This document shows, piece after piece, positions 55,255 to 63,755 of a DNA stretch of 64,000 nucleotides (position 1 is the first letter of the stretch; the number at the start of each line of letters is the position of its first letter). The DNA lies in contig JAUYAK010000017.1 of assembly GCA_030693515.1 (NCBI GenBank), forward strand, positions 107,426 through 171,425. The letters run 5' to 3'. A program made the translations under genes and the position numbers. This DNA is from Opitutaceae bacterium (GTDB lineage: Bacteria; Verrucomicrobiota; Verrucomicrobiia; Opitutales; Opitutaceae). The notes beneath the pieces are model-generated. The model worked only from the letters and a program-made list of their open reading frames with translations, searched no databases and had not been told where the DNA came from.

Positions 55255-56167
55255 TTGCTTCCGTCGTCGCCTGCTCGGCCTGCTCGTTGTCGGAGTCCTC
55301 GCGGGGCAGCTCCCGGCCGCCACGGCAGAGAAAATCCCCGGCCAGTCCTACTTCGATGCCGCGCGTTACGTCGAATACGTCGCCGGCGATCTGCCGATCG
55401 TGCTCACCGCGCCGCACGGCGGCCGGCTCAAGCCCGACGCGATCCCCAACCGCACCCAGGGCGTCACGGACATGGATGCCAACACGCAGGAACTGGCCCG
55501 CGCCCTCACCGCCGCGCTGCACGCGCGGACAGGCCGCCATGCCCATCTCGTCGCCAGCCACCTCCACCGCAGCAAGCTCGATCCCAACCGCGAGATCGAG
55601 GAGGCCGCGCAGGGCGATCCCCTCGCGCAAAAGGCCTGGCGCGACTTCCACGCCGCCATCCAAGGCGCGCTCGCGGCCGCCGTCGCCCGCCACGGTTTCG
55701 CGTTTCTCATCGATCTCCACGGCCACGCGCACCCGATCGCCCGCCTCGAGCTCGGCTACGCCCTCGACGCCAAGCAGCTCAATCGCGACGACCCGGCCTT
55801 CGACGCCTCGGGCGTCATGCAGCTCGGCACGCTCCGCGATTTGCACGCACGCCTCGGCGGCAGCGCCGCCGTGCTGCTCCGCGGCCCCGGCAGCCTCGGC
55901 GATCTCTTTGCCTCCCGCGGGCTCCGCGCCACGCCCAGCCCCCAGGAACCGCAGCCGGGCAACCATCCGTTTTTTGCCGGCGGCTACATCGTGCGCCAGC
56001 ATGCCGCGGGCGACACACCCAAGGTCGACGGCCTCCAGATCGAGTGCCCGCGGCCCGGCGTGCGCGACACGCCGGAGAACCGCGCGCGCTTCGCCCAAAT
56101 CACGGCCGAGGTCCTGATGGTTTTTCTCAAGGAGCGCTACGCCTTCGATCTGACCGCGCGCCGGTAG
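55244..56167 (+). CDS. Secreted N-formylglutamate-amidohydrolase-like protein
   Basis: 307 residues from GTG 55244, which starts a signal peptide ('RRRLLGLLVVGVLAGQLPA') and overlaps the kinase gene by 11 bases. Conserved blocks are 'VLTAPHGGRLKPDAIPNRT', 'LVASHLHRSKLDPNREI', and 'FAFLIDLHGHAHPIARLELG', which carry His and Glu residues expected to bind zinc. The family includes N-formylglutamate deformylases and amidases; the natural substrate of exported members is unknown. An upstream in-frame ATG (55154) would lie wholly within the kinase gene. The TAG stop is inside a REP-like element. Confidence 0.82.
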   Translation: MKPDCFRRRLLGLLVVGVLAGQLPAATAEKIPGQSYFDAARYVEYVAGDLPIVLTAPHGGRLKPDAIPNRTQGVTDMDANTQELARALTAALHARTGRHAHLVASHLHRSKLDPNREIEEAAQGDPLAQKAWRDFHAAIQGALAAAVARHGFAFLIDLHGHAHPIARLELGYALDAKQLNRDDPAFDASGVMQLGTLRDLHARLGGSAAVLLRGPGSLGDLFASRGLRATPSPQEPQPGNHPFFAGGYIVRQHAAGDTPKVDGLQIECPRPGVRDTPENRARFAQITAEVLMVFLKERYAFDLTARR

Positions 56168-56235
56168 GCGCTCGCTTGTTAGCGATTCCTCCGCGGCCCA
56201 CCCTGTTTTCCATCGCTTGCAAGCAAGCTCCTACC
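56163..56235. repeat. Inverted pair of GTAGG-type REP-like elements
   Basis: The left copy (56163-56189) and right copy (56210-56235, inverted) match at 20 of 24 aligned positions; both start GGTAGG and contain GCTTG and AGCGAT. The left copy contains the TAG stop of the amidohydrolase-like gene (56165-56167). The right copy covers the TTG start and first seven codons of the next gene. Confidence 0.65.
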
Positions 56236-57182
56236 TTCCCGCCATCGAAACGCTCGATGAAGCCGTGTGGCGCGCCCGCGCCGCCGCGCATGAGGCGCGC
56301 GTGCGCGCGTGGACCGATCCGCACCAGGCGCGCGCGGCGCGTGGCGAGAAGCACCCGGTGCTCGACTTTCTTTTCACCTACTACGCCTTCCGCCCCGCGT
56401 GGCTGCGTCGCTGGCATCCCGGCCCGGACATCGCGCTCGCCGGCGCGGAGGCGCGCGAGTTTTTGCGCTGGCCGGAATACCGCGAACTTTCGGAAGGTGG
56501 GGCCGGCTCTCCGAGCCGGCCTGAGTTCCCGACCACGAACCCACCTCTCATCGCCCTCGATCTCGGCACCCTGCCCGCGCACCGCCGCGAATTCGTCGCG
56601 TGGCTGCGCGGAATGCTCGCGGCGATGCAATCGCGCCCGGCCTTCTACGGCTGCCACGGCCTGCACGAGTGGGCGATGGTTTACCGGCAGACCCCCGACC
56701 AGGTCCGGCACAACCACTACCCGCTCCGCTTCGCCCCCGATGAACTCGCACGCCTCGTCGAGGCGCTGCCGATCACCTGCACGCACTTCGATGCGTTCCG
56801 GTTCTTCACCACGCCGGCGCGCCCGCTCAACAAACTCCAGCCCACGCGCACCGACACCGCGCAACTTGAGCAGCGCGGCTGCCTGCACGCCAACATGGAT
56901 CTCTACAAATGGGCCTTCAAACTCGCGCCCTTCACGCCGAGCGAACTGATCGCCGACTGCTTCGCGCTCGCCTGCGCCATCCGCGAAGTCGACATGCGCG
57001 CCAGCCCCTACGATCTGCAAAAACTCGGCTACGCGCCCATCGCGATCGAAACGCCCGCCGGCCGCGCCGAGTATGAGCAGCACCAGCGCGCGTTCGCCAC
57101 CCGCGGCGAACCGCTGCGCGCGCGGCTGGTTGCGCTCTGTGATCAGTTGCTCGCGGCGCGGTCGCGGTTGGCCATGAAGTAG
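56217..57182 (+). CDS. Protein of the family often named 3-methyladenine DNA glycosylase
   Basis: 321 residues if the TTG at 56217 is the start. That codon lies inside a repeat, and a GTG at 56265 (Val17) is an alternative start giving 305 residues. Typical wording is '[21 protein letters not shown]', '[14 protein letters not shown]', '[20 protein letters not shown]', and '[19 protein letters not shown]'. The family annotation as a glycosylase is traditional and not well supported by known motifs; activity is uncertain. An oddity is a 21-base palindrome (56501-56521) inside the gene, encoding 'GAGSPSRP', probably a tolerated repeat insertion. The 3' end overlaps the convergent RND pump gene by 40 bases. 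Confidence 0.75.
   Translation: MQASSYLPAIETLDEAVWRARAAAHEARVRAWTDPHQARAARGEKHPVLDFLFTYYAFRPAWLRRWHPGPDIALAGAEAREFLRWPEYRELSEGGAGSPSRPEFPTTNPPLIALDLGTLPAHRREFVAWLRGMLAAMQSRPAFYGCHGLHEWAMVYRQTPDQVRHNHYPLRFAPDELARLVEALPITCTHFDAFRFFTTPARPLNKLQPTRTDTAQLEQRGCLHANMDLYKWAFKLAPFTPSELIADCFALACAIREVDMRASPYDLQKLGYAPIAIETPAGRAEYEQHQRAFATRGEPLRARLVALCDQLLAARSRLAMK
56501..56521. repeat. REP-like palindrome within a coding region
   Basis: A 9-bp perfect stem (56501-56509 with 56513-56521) and TCC loop, the same architecture and loop as the element at 49494-49516. It is read through in frame by the gene at 56217. Confidence 0.6.
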
Positions 57183-60100
57183 AGCACGGGCACCGCCATG
57201 CGGCTGATGAGCAGCGAGGCGATCTCGCCAAACATCAGGCTGATCGCGAGGCCCTGGAAAATCGGGTCCGCCAGAATCACACTCGCGCCCACCACGACGG
57301 CGAGCGCGGTCAGCAACATCGGCCGAAAGCGCACCGCGCCGGCTTCGATCACGGCATCGCGGAGGGCGAGCCCATGCGCCCGGCGCAGCTCGATAAAATC
57401 GACGAGGATGATGGAATTTCGCACGACGATGCCCGCGCCCGCCATGAAACCGATCATCGACGTCGCGGTGAAAAACGCCCCGAGCGCCCAGTGCGCCGGC
57501 AGAATGCCGATGAGCGAAAACGGAATCGCCACCATCACCACGAGCGGTGTCACGTAGCTCTTGAACCACCCGACCATCAGCATCGCGATCAGCACCAGCA
57601 CCGCCGCGAACGCGAGACCGAGGTCGCGAAACACTTCGAGGGTGATGTGCCATTCGCCATCCCACTTGAGCGCGGGCGACTGATCGTCGAGCGGGACGTT
57701 GAGATGATAAATCGGCAACGCGGCGACGGTGGCGCCAAACTTTCGCGCATCGAGCGCGCGGACCGCCTGATCGATGCCGAACATCGCGTAAGCGGGGCTC
57801 TCGACTGCGCCCGCCACATCGGCCGTCACGTAGGTCACGGGCTTGAGGTTTTTGCGGTAGAGGTTGCGCTCGCCGACCGTGCGTTCGACCCGCACCAACT
57901 CCGACAACGGCACGAGCGGGGCGGAGAAATCGTAGGCGGCGGGCGGAAGATCGGCGCGCACGTGGAGCGCCAGCAGAGCCTCGGGTTGGGCGCGCTTCGC
58001 GGCGGCCAACTCAAAGATGATCGGCACATCTTCGCGCTCGTCCACGGCGTGCAGGAGATCGACGGCGGCGCCTTGGGCCGCGAGCGCGAGCGTGCGCGCA
58101 ATCGCGGCCTCGCTCACGCCGTGTTGGGCGGCTTTGGCGCGGTCCACCACGTAGCGGATTTTCGGCTGCTCGTCTTCGACATACCAATCGAGGTCCACGA
58201 CGCCTGGTGTGCGCTCCATGATGCCGCGGACTTCGCGGGCCAGGGCGAGGCGTTGCGTCTCATCCGGACCGTAGATCTCGGCGACGAGGGATTGAAGCAC
58301 GGGCGGGCCCGGGGGGACCTCGGCGACCGCGACGGCCGCCCCATATTTTTTCGCAATGGCGGTGACGAGGGGACGAAGCCGTTTTGCGATCGCGTGACTT
58401 TGGTCGGACCGCTCGTCCTTGCCGACGAGGTTGACCTGAATGTCGGCGACGTTGGGTCCGCGGCGCAGGTAGGAGTGGCGGACGAGGCCGTTGAAATTGA
58501 ACGGCGCCGCCGTCCCGGCGTAGATCTGAAAATCGCGGACCTCGGGCGCAGTGCGAATCGCCTCCGCCATCTCGCGGGCAATGCGGGTCGTCTGTTCGAG
58601 CGTCGTGCCCTCGGGCGTGTTGAGGACGATCTGGAACTCCGACTTGTTGTCGAAGGGCAGCATCTTGATCGTGACGGCACCGGTGAAGACGAACGCGATC
58701 GAGGCGAGGAGCAGGCCGCCGATGCCGAGCAGAAATATCCAGCGGACGCGGGCCCGGTCGAGGAGCGGACCCATGACGCGGTAGTAGAGCCGGGTGGACC
58801 AATCGTCCGGCGCGTGGTCGTGGTCTGGAGCAGTGGGGATCTCAGCTTGCTCCGGCCGCGACGAGGGCGTCGCAGCTCTAACGAATCGGCGTTTGAGCAC
58901 GCGGATCGCGGCCCAAGGCGTGATGGTAAACGCGATGGCGATGGAGAACAGCATCGCCGCCGTGGAACCGATGGGAATCGGCCGCATGTAAGGGCCCATC
59001 AGCCCGCCGACGAATGCCATCGGGAGAATGGCCGCGATCACCGCCCACGTGGCGAGGATCGTCGGGTTGCCCACTTCGTTGACGGCTTCGAGCGCGATCT
59101 GGTGGATCGATTTTTTGTCGGCACCCGGCAGCCGGAGGTGGCGCACGATGTTTTCGACGACGACGATCGCATCGTCCACGAGGATGCCGATCGAGAAGAT
59201 CAGCGCGAAGAGCGTGATGCGGTTCAGCGTGTAGCCGTAGAGGTAGAAAACGAGGAGCGTGAGCGCGAGCGTCGTGGGGATGGCGAGGAGGACGACGAGC
59301 GATTCCCGCCAACCAAGAAAAAACAGAATGAGAATCGCCACTCCGAAGACCGCGATGCCCATGTGCAGCAAGAGTTCGTTGCTCTTCTCGGCAGCCGTAT
59401 GGCCGTAGTCGCGCGTCACCGTCACCGTCACATCCGCCGGCAATAACGTGCCCCGCAGCGAAGCGACCTTGGCGAGCACCGTGTTGACGACGTCGATGGC
59501 GTTGGCCCCGGGACGTTTCGCGAGACTGAGCGTGACGGCGGCATCGAGCGCGGCGGAGCGCCCATCACCGTGGAGCACATAGTTGGCTGGCTCCTCGGCC
59601 GTGTCGGCAATCGTGGCGACATCGCGCAAGTAGACGGGCCGTCCCTCCATCACGCCGACCACGACCGCACCGAGATCGGCGGCGTCGCGCAGAAAACGCC
59701 CGGACTCCAGGAGAAACTCGGTATTGGCGAAGGGACGCGATCCGACCTGCGCGGGCCGGTTGGCCTGTTGCAAGACGGGCGCAAGATCCGCTGCGCTGAG
59801 CTGGCGGGCGGCCAGCGCGGCGGGATCGAGGGCGACCCGCATCGCCCGGCGCGTGCCGCCGATGAGCGTGGTCTCGGCGACCTGCGGAATGGATTTTACG
59901 GCGTCGTCCACCTGGGCGGCGAGCCGGCGGAGCGCGAGGTGGTCCTGCGTCGCACTGTGCAACGTGAGGGCAAGGATCGGCACATCGTCGATCGTGCGCG
60001 GCTTGACGATCGGCGGCGTCACACCGGTCGGAATGCGATCAAAATTGGCCTGCAATTTCTGATTGAGGCGAACGAGCGCGGTCTCGATGTCCGTGCCCAC

Positions 60101-60439
60101 CGTGAAGCGCACGATCACCATCGCGGCCCCGGGACTGGAGGTGGCGTAGAGATATTCGACGCCGGCGATCTCCCAGAGAAGTTTCTCCATCGGCCGCGTG
60201 ACGCGATTTTCCACTTCGCGGGCGGTGGCCCCGGGCATGCCGACGAACACATCGACCATCGGGACTTTGATCTGCGGCTCCTCTTCGCGCGGCAGCATCA
60301 GCACGGCGAAGAGGCCGAGCAGCATCGACGCGAGGACGGCGATCGGCGTGAGTTTGGAGTCGATGAAGATCGACGCCATGCGACCGGCGAAACCGAATTT
60401 CGCCGGATCGGTGGGAGGGGAAACGACGGCAGCGCTCAC
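57143..60439 (-). CDS. RND-type efflux pump, inner-membrane subunit
   Basis: 1098 residues. It is a proton-driven transporter with the usual twelve-helix layout: TM1 around 30-52, the large periplasmic loops, and TM4 containing the proton-relay pair D422-D423 in '[14 protein letters not shown]'. The DD pair and '[20 protein letters not shown]' place it with hydrophobe/amphiphile (HAE-type) or MdtB-like pumps rather than with CusA-type metal pumps, which lack the second Asp. The start overlaps the adaptor gene by four bases (ATGA). With the adaptor and TolC-like gene it forms a complete tripartite pump. The substrate is not predictable. Confidence 0.93.
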   Translation of the reverse strand: MSAAVVSPPTDPAKFGFAGRMASIFIDSKLTPIAVLASMLLGLFAVLMLPREEEPQIKVPMVDVFVGMPGATAREVENRVTRPMEKLLWEIAGVEYLYATSSPGAAMVIVRFTVGTDIETALVRLNQKLQANFDRIPTGVTPPIVKPRTIDDVPILALTLHSATQDHLALRRLAAQVDDAVKSIPQVAETTLIGGTRRAMRVALDPAALAARQLSAADLAPVLQQANRPAQVGSRPFANTEFLLESGRFLRDAADLGAVVVGVMEGRPVYLRDVATIADTAEEPANYVLHGDGRSAALDAAVTLSLAKRPGANAIDVVNTVLAKVASLRGTLLPADVTVTVTRDYGHTAAEKSNELLLHMGIAVFGVAILILFFLGWRESLVVLLAIPTTLALTLLVFYLYGYTLNRITLFALIFSIGILVDDAIVVVENIVRHLRLPGADKKSIHQIALEAVNEVGNPTILATWAVIAAILPMAFVGGLMGPYMRPIPIGSTAAMLFSIAIAFTITPWAAIRVLKRRFVRAATPSSRPEQAEIPTAPDHDHAPDDWSTRLYYRVMGPLLDRARVRWIFLLGIGGLLLASIAFVFTGAVTIKMLPFDNKSEFQIVLNTPEGTTLEQTTRIAREMAEAIRTAPEVRDFQIYAGTAAPFNFNGLVRHSYLRRGPNVADIQVNLVGKDERSDQSHAIAKRLRPLVTAIAKKYGAAVAVAEVPPGPPVLQSLVAEIYGPDETQRLALAREVRGIMERTPGVVDLDWYVEDEQPKIRYVVDRAKAAQHGVSEAAIARTLALAAQGAAVDLLHAVDEREDVPIIFELAAAKRAQPEALLALHVRADLPPAAYDFSAPLVPLSELVRVERTVGERNLYRKNLKPVTYVTADVAGAVESPAYAMFGIDQAVRALDARKFGATVAALPIYHLNVPLDDQSPALKWDGEWHITLEVFRDLGLAFAAVLVLIAMLMVGWFKSYVTPLVVMVAIPFSLIGILPAHWALGAFFTATSMIGFMAGAGIVVRNSIILVDFIELRRAHGLALRDAVIEAGAVRFRPMLLTALAVVVGASVILADPIFQGLAISLMFGEIASLLISRMAVPVLYFMANRDRAASN

Positions 60440-61497
60440 GGGAGAATCTCGAGGGTTTGGCCTTCGCGGAGACCGGCGGGCGGAGCGACGACGACGCGTT
60501 CGCCGTCATCGAGGCCGGAGAGAATCTCAACCCGGTCGGCGCGTATCGCGCCGGATTTCACGAGGCGGAGGACGGCGCGGTTATCGGGGCCCACGACGAA
60601 GATACGCTCCATCTGGCCGAGCGGCGAGAGGGCGGCGGCGGGGACGAGCAAGGCGCGGGTCGGGGCGCCGGGAATGAAGACGCGGACAAATTGGCCGGAG
60701 CGCACTGCGTTGCCGGTGGGAACCGTGAGTTTCACGAGGACGCTGCGGGTGCCGGCGTCGGCAGCGGAGGAAAGTTCGGCCAGCGTGGCGGAAAAAGTGA
60801 GGCCGGCGGCGGGGACTTCGACGCTGAGCGCGGCCCCGTGGGTGAGTTGCGCGGCGAGTGAGGCGGGCACGGCGGCTTCGACCTGGAAGGCACCGGTCCC
60901 CTCAAGTTCGAGGAGCGGGAAACCGGGCGAAGCGAGGTCGCCGGCGTGCGCGAATTTGCGGGCCACGACGCCGTCGAAGGGTGCGCGTAGGGTGGCATAG
61001 CCGAGCATGATTTCGGCTTCGCGGACCAGGGCTTGCGCGCCGGCGAAACGATCTTCGAGACCGCGCACCAAATCGGCTGTGCTGGCGTTTTTCGTGAGGA
61101 GGGAGCGCTCGCGGTCGAGATCGCGGCGAGCGGCATTGAGCTGCGACTGGGCTTGGGTGACGCGGGCGTTGATCTCGCCGGCGGAAATTTTCACGAGGAG
61201 GTCGCCGGCGGCGACCCGTTGGCCGAGCGTGACGGGAAGTTCGTCGATCATGCCCATGACCTTGGCAGCGAGTTGGGCGCGTTGGAGCGGGCGGATCGTG
61301 CCGGTGATTTCGGTGGCGGCAGGGAGATTTTCCGCGCGCACCGTGGCGAGGCGGACTTTGGCCGGCGCGAGCGCAGCAGCGGAATCGGCGGCCGTGGCGG
61401 GAGCGGCGGGCTTGCTGCAACCGGCGAGGAGCGCGAGGGCGACGGTGAGTGTGAAGACGGTGGCGAACGGACGAGAGTGGCGGCGGACGGGCTTCAT
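60436..61497 (-). CDS. RND efflux periplasmic adaptor (membrane-fusion lipoprotein)
   Basis: 353 residues with a lipobox 'LALLAGC' (C27), so lipid-anchored. The order is that of HlyD/AcrA adaptors: beta-barrel/lipoyl half-motif ('[20 protein letters not shown]'), alpha-helical hairpin ('[19 protein letters not shown]'), second lipoyl half ('[17 protein letters not shown]'), and membrane-proximal domain. It bridges the pump and the TolC channel. It begins 11 bases after the TolC gene and overlaps the pump start by ATGA, indicating one operon. No metal-binding N-terminal His/Met motif of CusB type is present. Confidence 0.92.
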   Translation of the reverse strand: MKPVRRHSRPFATVFTLTVALALLAGCSKPAAPATAADSAAALAPAKVRLATVRAENLPAATEITGTIRPLQRAQLAAKVMGMIDELPVTLGQRVAAGDLLVKISAGEINARVTQAQSQLNAARRDLDRERSLLTKNASTADLVRGLEDRFAGAQALVREAEIMLGYATLRAPFDGVVARKFAHAGDLASPGFPLLELEGTGAFQVEAAVPASLAAQLTHGAALSVEVPAAGLTFSATLAELSSAADAGTRSVLVKLTVPTGNAVRSGQFVRVFIPGAPTRALLVPAAALSPLGQMERIFVVGPDNRAVLRLVKSGAIRADRVEILSGLDDGERVVVAPPAGLREGQTLEILP

Positions 61498-61508
61498 GGT
61501 AAAGGGGC

Positions 61509-62825
61509 TCAGGGTTGCGGGAGCGGAGTGAGGCCGAGGGCGCGGCGGAGCTCGACGAGGGCGAGGCGTTCGTCGGCGGCGGCGATGGTGCGGCGAAGGC
61601 GGGCTTCGAGGTGGCGGCTCTCGACGCCGATGAGATCGGCGGTGAGCAGCGCTTCCTTTTCGAAACGCGCGCGACTGAGCGCGGCGCTCTCGGCGGCCTG
61701 TTCGACGGCGCGGGCGGAGACGGCGAGGCGTTCGGTGGCGTCGGCATGGGCGAGGCGGGCCTGCTCCACTTCGAGACCGATGCCGAGGGTGGCTTTGCGG
61801 AGCATCTCTTTCACCTGGGTGAGTTCGGCACCGCTTTGGCGGACCTTGGCGTTGGTCTGGCCGCCGTCGAAGACGTTCACGTCCACCGAAATGCCGGCGA
61901 GCCAGCTGTCGCCGTGGCGGGCGGTCTGCCAGCCGTGGTCGTATTGGTAGCTGGCGAAGGCATTGACCGTGGGGCGGTGCGCGCCGCGGGCGGCGTCGAC
62001 CATCGCCTCAGCGGCGCGGACGCGGGCATGGAGAGCAAGGAGTTCGGGACGTTGCGAAAAATCGCGGGTCGCGGGGGCGACGAGGCGCCCGAGGGCGGGG
62101 TCGTCGTCGAGGAGTTCGACGGTGGTCTCGGTCGCATCAAGGCCGAGGACGAAGTGAAACGCGCGGGACGCGAGCGCGGCACCATGCCGGGCGGAGGAGA
62201 GCGATTCGCGGGTTTGGGCGAGTTGGACCTCAAGGCTGAGGAAGTCGGCACGCAGGAGTTGACCGGCCTCGGAGCGCGCGCGGGCGACAGCGACGGCGGC
62301 TTCGTAGGCGCGGACGCCACCCTCGACCGCAACGACGGCTTCGCGGGCTTTGCGGAGATTCAAGGCGGCGCGGACAACTTCGGCAACGAGACGATGGTGC
62401 GCGGCGCGGAGGTCGAGATCGGCGGCGGCGGTGCCGGCTTTGGCGGCGTTGCGACCGGCCGTGGCGCGACCGCCAGCGTAGAGATTATAGGCAACGGTGC
62501 CAGTGGCGTTGAGGTTGTCGATGTTGCCGGGACGGTTGAAATCGAGACCGAAGTTAAAGGCGCGCTGATTGAGAATGGAACCGAAGGCCATCATCGGGCT
62601 ATTGGTGTCAGTGTAGCGGCCCGAGAGAGAAACCTGCGGACGCCAAGCGGATTGGGCCTGATCGACCATCGACTGGGCTGCGTCGACGCGGGCGCGGGCA
62701 ACGCGGGCATCCGGATGGCGCTCAAGAGCAGTGAGGACGGCGCGGTCGAGGGTCCAAGACTCGGCGCGGAGGGCCGCAGGTGCGAGCAACGCAGCGACGA
62801 GCAACGAAACGACAGTGAGGCGCAT
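61509..62825 (-). CDS. TolC-family outer-membrane efflux protein
   Basis: 438 residues from ATG 62825. Signal peptide 'VSLLVAALLAPAALRAE', then two TolC-type repeats, each of alpha-helical hairpin plus beta strands: 'TLDRAVLTALERHPDARVAR' starts the first, and 'QRPELLALHARVRAAEAMVD' starts the second. 'AWRPQVSLSGRYTDTNSPM' is a membrane strand. It forms the outer-membrane exit duct of the tripartite pump. It is third in the minus-strand operon, 35 bases after a small membrane-protein gene. Confidence 0.92.
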   Translation of the reverse strand: MRLTVVSLLVAALLAPAALRAESWTLDRAVLTALERHPDARVARARVDAAQSMVDQAQSAWRPQVSLSGRYTDTNSPMMAFGSILNQRAFNFGLDFNRPGNIDNLNATGTVAYNLYAGGRATAGRNAAKAGTAAADLDLRAAHHRLVAEVVRAALNLRKAREAVVAVEGGVRAYEAAVAVARARSEAGQLLRADFLSLEVQLAQTRESLSSARHGAALASRAFHFVLGLDATETTVELLDDDPALGRLVAPATRDFSQRPELLALHARVRAAEAMVDAARGAHRPTVNAFASYQYDHGWQTARHGDSWLAGISVDVNVFDGGQTNAKVRQSGAELTQVKEMLRKATLGIGLEVEQARLAHADATERLAVSARAVEQAAESAALSRARFEKEALLTADLIGVESRHLEARLRRTIAAADERLALVELRRALGLTPLPQP

Positions 62826-62860
62826 GGCAGAGTGGATTTGATCCAAGCGTGGCCGATTGA

Positions 62861-63043
62861 TCAGCCGGTCCGAGAGGAGAAGGCGAAGAGGAGGCCGAGG
62901 ACGCCGCCATAGAGGGCACCGCGCCACCACGTGGACGTGAGCGGGCAGGTGCCGGAGGTGCATTGGCCGAAGAAGCCCATCGCAGCACCGAGGGCGGCAC
63001 CGGCGAGGACCGTGAACGCGAAGCGAAGAACGGGTGAATGCAT
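62861..63043 (-). CDS. Small membrane protein (DUF6132-like)
   Basis: 60 residues, two hydrophobic helices ('LAGAALGAAMGFFGQC' and 'GALYGGVLGLLFAFSS') with a conserved Cys motif between, 'CTSGTCPLTS'. That CxSGTCPxTS wording is characteristic of a small DUF (DUF6132-like) that occurs near thiol-, sulfide- or metal-responsive genes. The two Cys could form a disulfide or take part in sulfur transfer. It is second in the operon that includes the RND pump. Function not established. Confidence 0.7.
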   Translation of the reverse strand: MHSPVLRFAFTVLAGAALGAAMGFFGQCTSGTCPLTSTWWRGALYGGVLGLLFAFSSRTG

Positions 63044-63090
63044 GGTCGGGAGGGCGAAGAGCGGGGGCGGCGATGGAAAGGGAGGCGGGC

Positions 63091-63321
63091 TCAGGCTCCC
63101 GTCTTTCGGCCACCCCAGTGAATGATACCGTCGTCATCCAACCAACCGAGGGACCGGAGGATGATGCTCGGCGGACAGAAACCGGTGAAGACGGATTGGA
63201 TCAGATTCAGACCGACAAAGGCCGGGAGGAGGAGACCCCACGGGCTGACAAAATAGGTGAGCGCGACCCCGACGAGGGTCACAGTGCCGGCGAGGAGGCG
63301 GATAAGTGAGTCAATTTTCAT
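63091..63321 (-). CDS. Small membrane protein (DUF2892/YgaP-type transmembrane domain)
   Basis: 76 residues with two hydrophobic segments ('LLAGTVTLVGVALTYFV' and 'WGLLLPAFVGLNLIQSVF') and the signature 'FTGFCPPSIILRSLG', typical of the YgaP C-terminal membrane domain (DUF2892). In YgaP the domain is attached to a rhodanese (sulfurtransferase); here the rhodanese is absent. It is the first gene of the operon, directly downstream of the promoter opposing the ArsR gene. It often accompanies persulfide-sensing ArsR regulators, which suggests a sulfur-stress connection. Confidence 0.78.
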   Translation of the reverse strand: MKIDSLIRLLAGTVTLVGVALTYFVSPWGLLLPAFVGLNLIQSVFTGFCPPSIILRSLGWLDDDGIIHWGGRKTGA

Positions 63322-63339
63322 GGTGGTAGAATTGCGGAG

Positions 63340-63369
63340 TTGATTAACATGCGCATATACTCATATAGT
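63340..63369 (+). promoter_or_regulatory. Putative sigma-70-type promoter for the ArsR gene
   Basis: TTGATT (63340-63345), 18-base spacer, TATAGT (63364-63369). Transcription would begin near 63376, close to an ATG at 63377. It is interlaced with the divergent promoter. An imperfect CATAT/ATATAG palindrome (63354-63368) lies in the overlap and is a candidate operator. Confidence 0.5.
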
Positions 63370-63383
63370 TGAAATTATGTCAA
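63354..63383 (-). promoter_or_regulatory. Putative sigma-70-type promoter for the RND operon
   Basis: On the minus strand: consensus TTGACA (63378-63383), 18-base spacer, TATATG (63354-63359). The start would be near 63347, about 25 bases before the DUF2892 ATG. The -35 box covers codons at the ArsR start, so binding of ArsR in the overlap could control both directions. Confidence 0.6.
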
Positions 63384-63403
63384 GCGCCTGTTCCGTAGTT
63401 TTC

Positions 63404-63736
63404 ATGGCCAAGCAAGCCCCCCTCACCGATGAAGCGCTCGAACACGTGGCGCGGCGCTTCGCCGTGCTGGCGGAACCGATGCGGCTGCGCCTGCTCCAGA
63501 CCTTGTTTGACGGCGAGATGAACGTGAACGCGCTGGTGGAAGCCACCGGCGGCACGCAGGCCAATGTCTCGCGCCACCTGCAAACGCTAACCCAGGCGCA
63601 CATGCTTTCGCGGCGGAAAGAAGGCCTGCAGGTTTTCTACGCGATTTCGGATCCCTCGATTTTCAAGCTCTGCGAACTCGTCTGCGGCAGCTTGGAGAAG
63701 ACCTTCGCGAAGCAGGCGGGCTCGTTCGGCCGCTAG
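63404..63736 (+). CDS. ArsR-family transcriptional regulator
   Basis: 110 residues from ATG 63404, where the family-like sequence begins; an in-frame ATG at 63377 adds nine residues and would fit a leaderless mRNA from the predicted promoter. A winged helix covers the centre: 'FAVLAEPMRLRLLQTLFDGE' and the recognition helix region 'ATGGTQANVSRHLQTLTQAH'. 'CELVC' near the C-terminus (C90 and C94 in this numbering) contains the only two Cys and could sense a metal or a reactive sulfur or oxygen species. It has no CxCxxC ArsR site. It is divergent from the RND operon and probably represses it and itself. Confidence 0.85.
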   Translation: MAKQAPLTDEALEHVARRFAVLAEPMRLRLLQTLFDGEMNVNALVEATGGTQANVSRHLQTLTQAHMLSRRKEGLQVFYAISDPSIFKLCELVCGSLEKTFAKQAGSFGR

Positions 63737-63755
63737 GCGGGCTCAGCCTCAGCGC

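Noticed and set aside
55255..56949. Plus-strand frame of 564 codons spanning two genes
   Set aside because: It is an out-of-frame reading through the amidohydrolase-like and glycosylase-like genes, Arg/Pro-rich and without motifs.
57374..59446. Open frame of 690 codons on the plus strand
   Set aside because: Antisense to the RND pump; Arg/Asp/His-rich, low-complexity translation with no domain.
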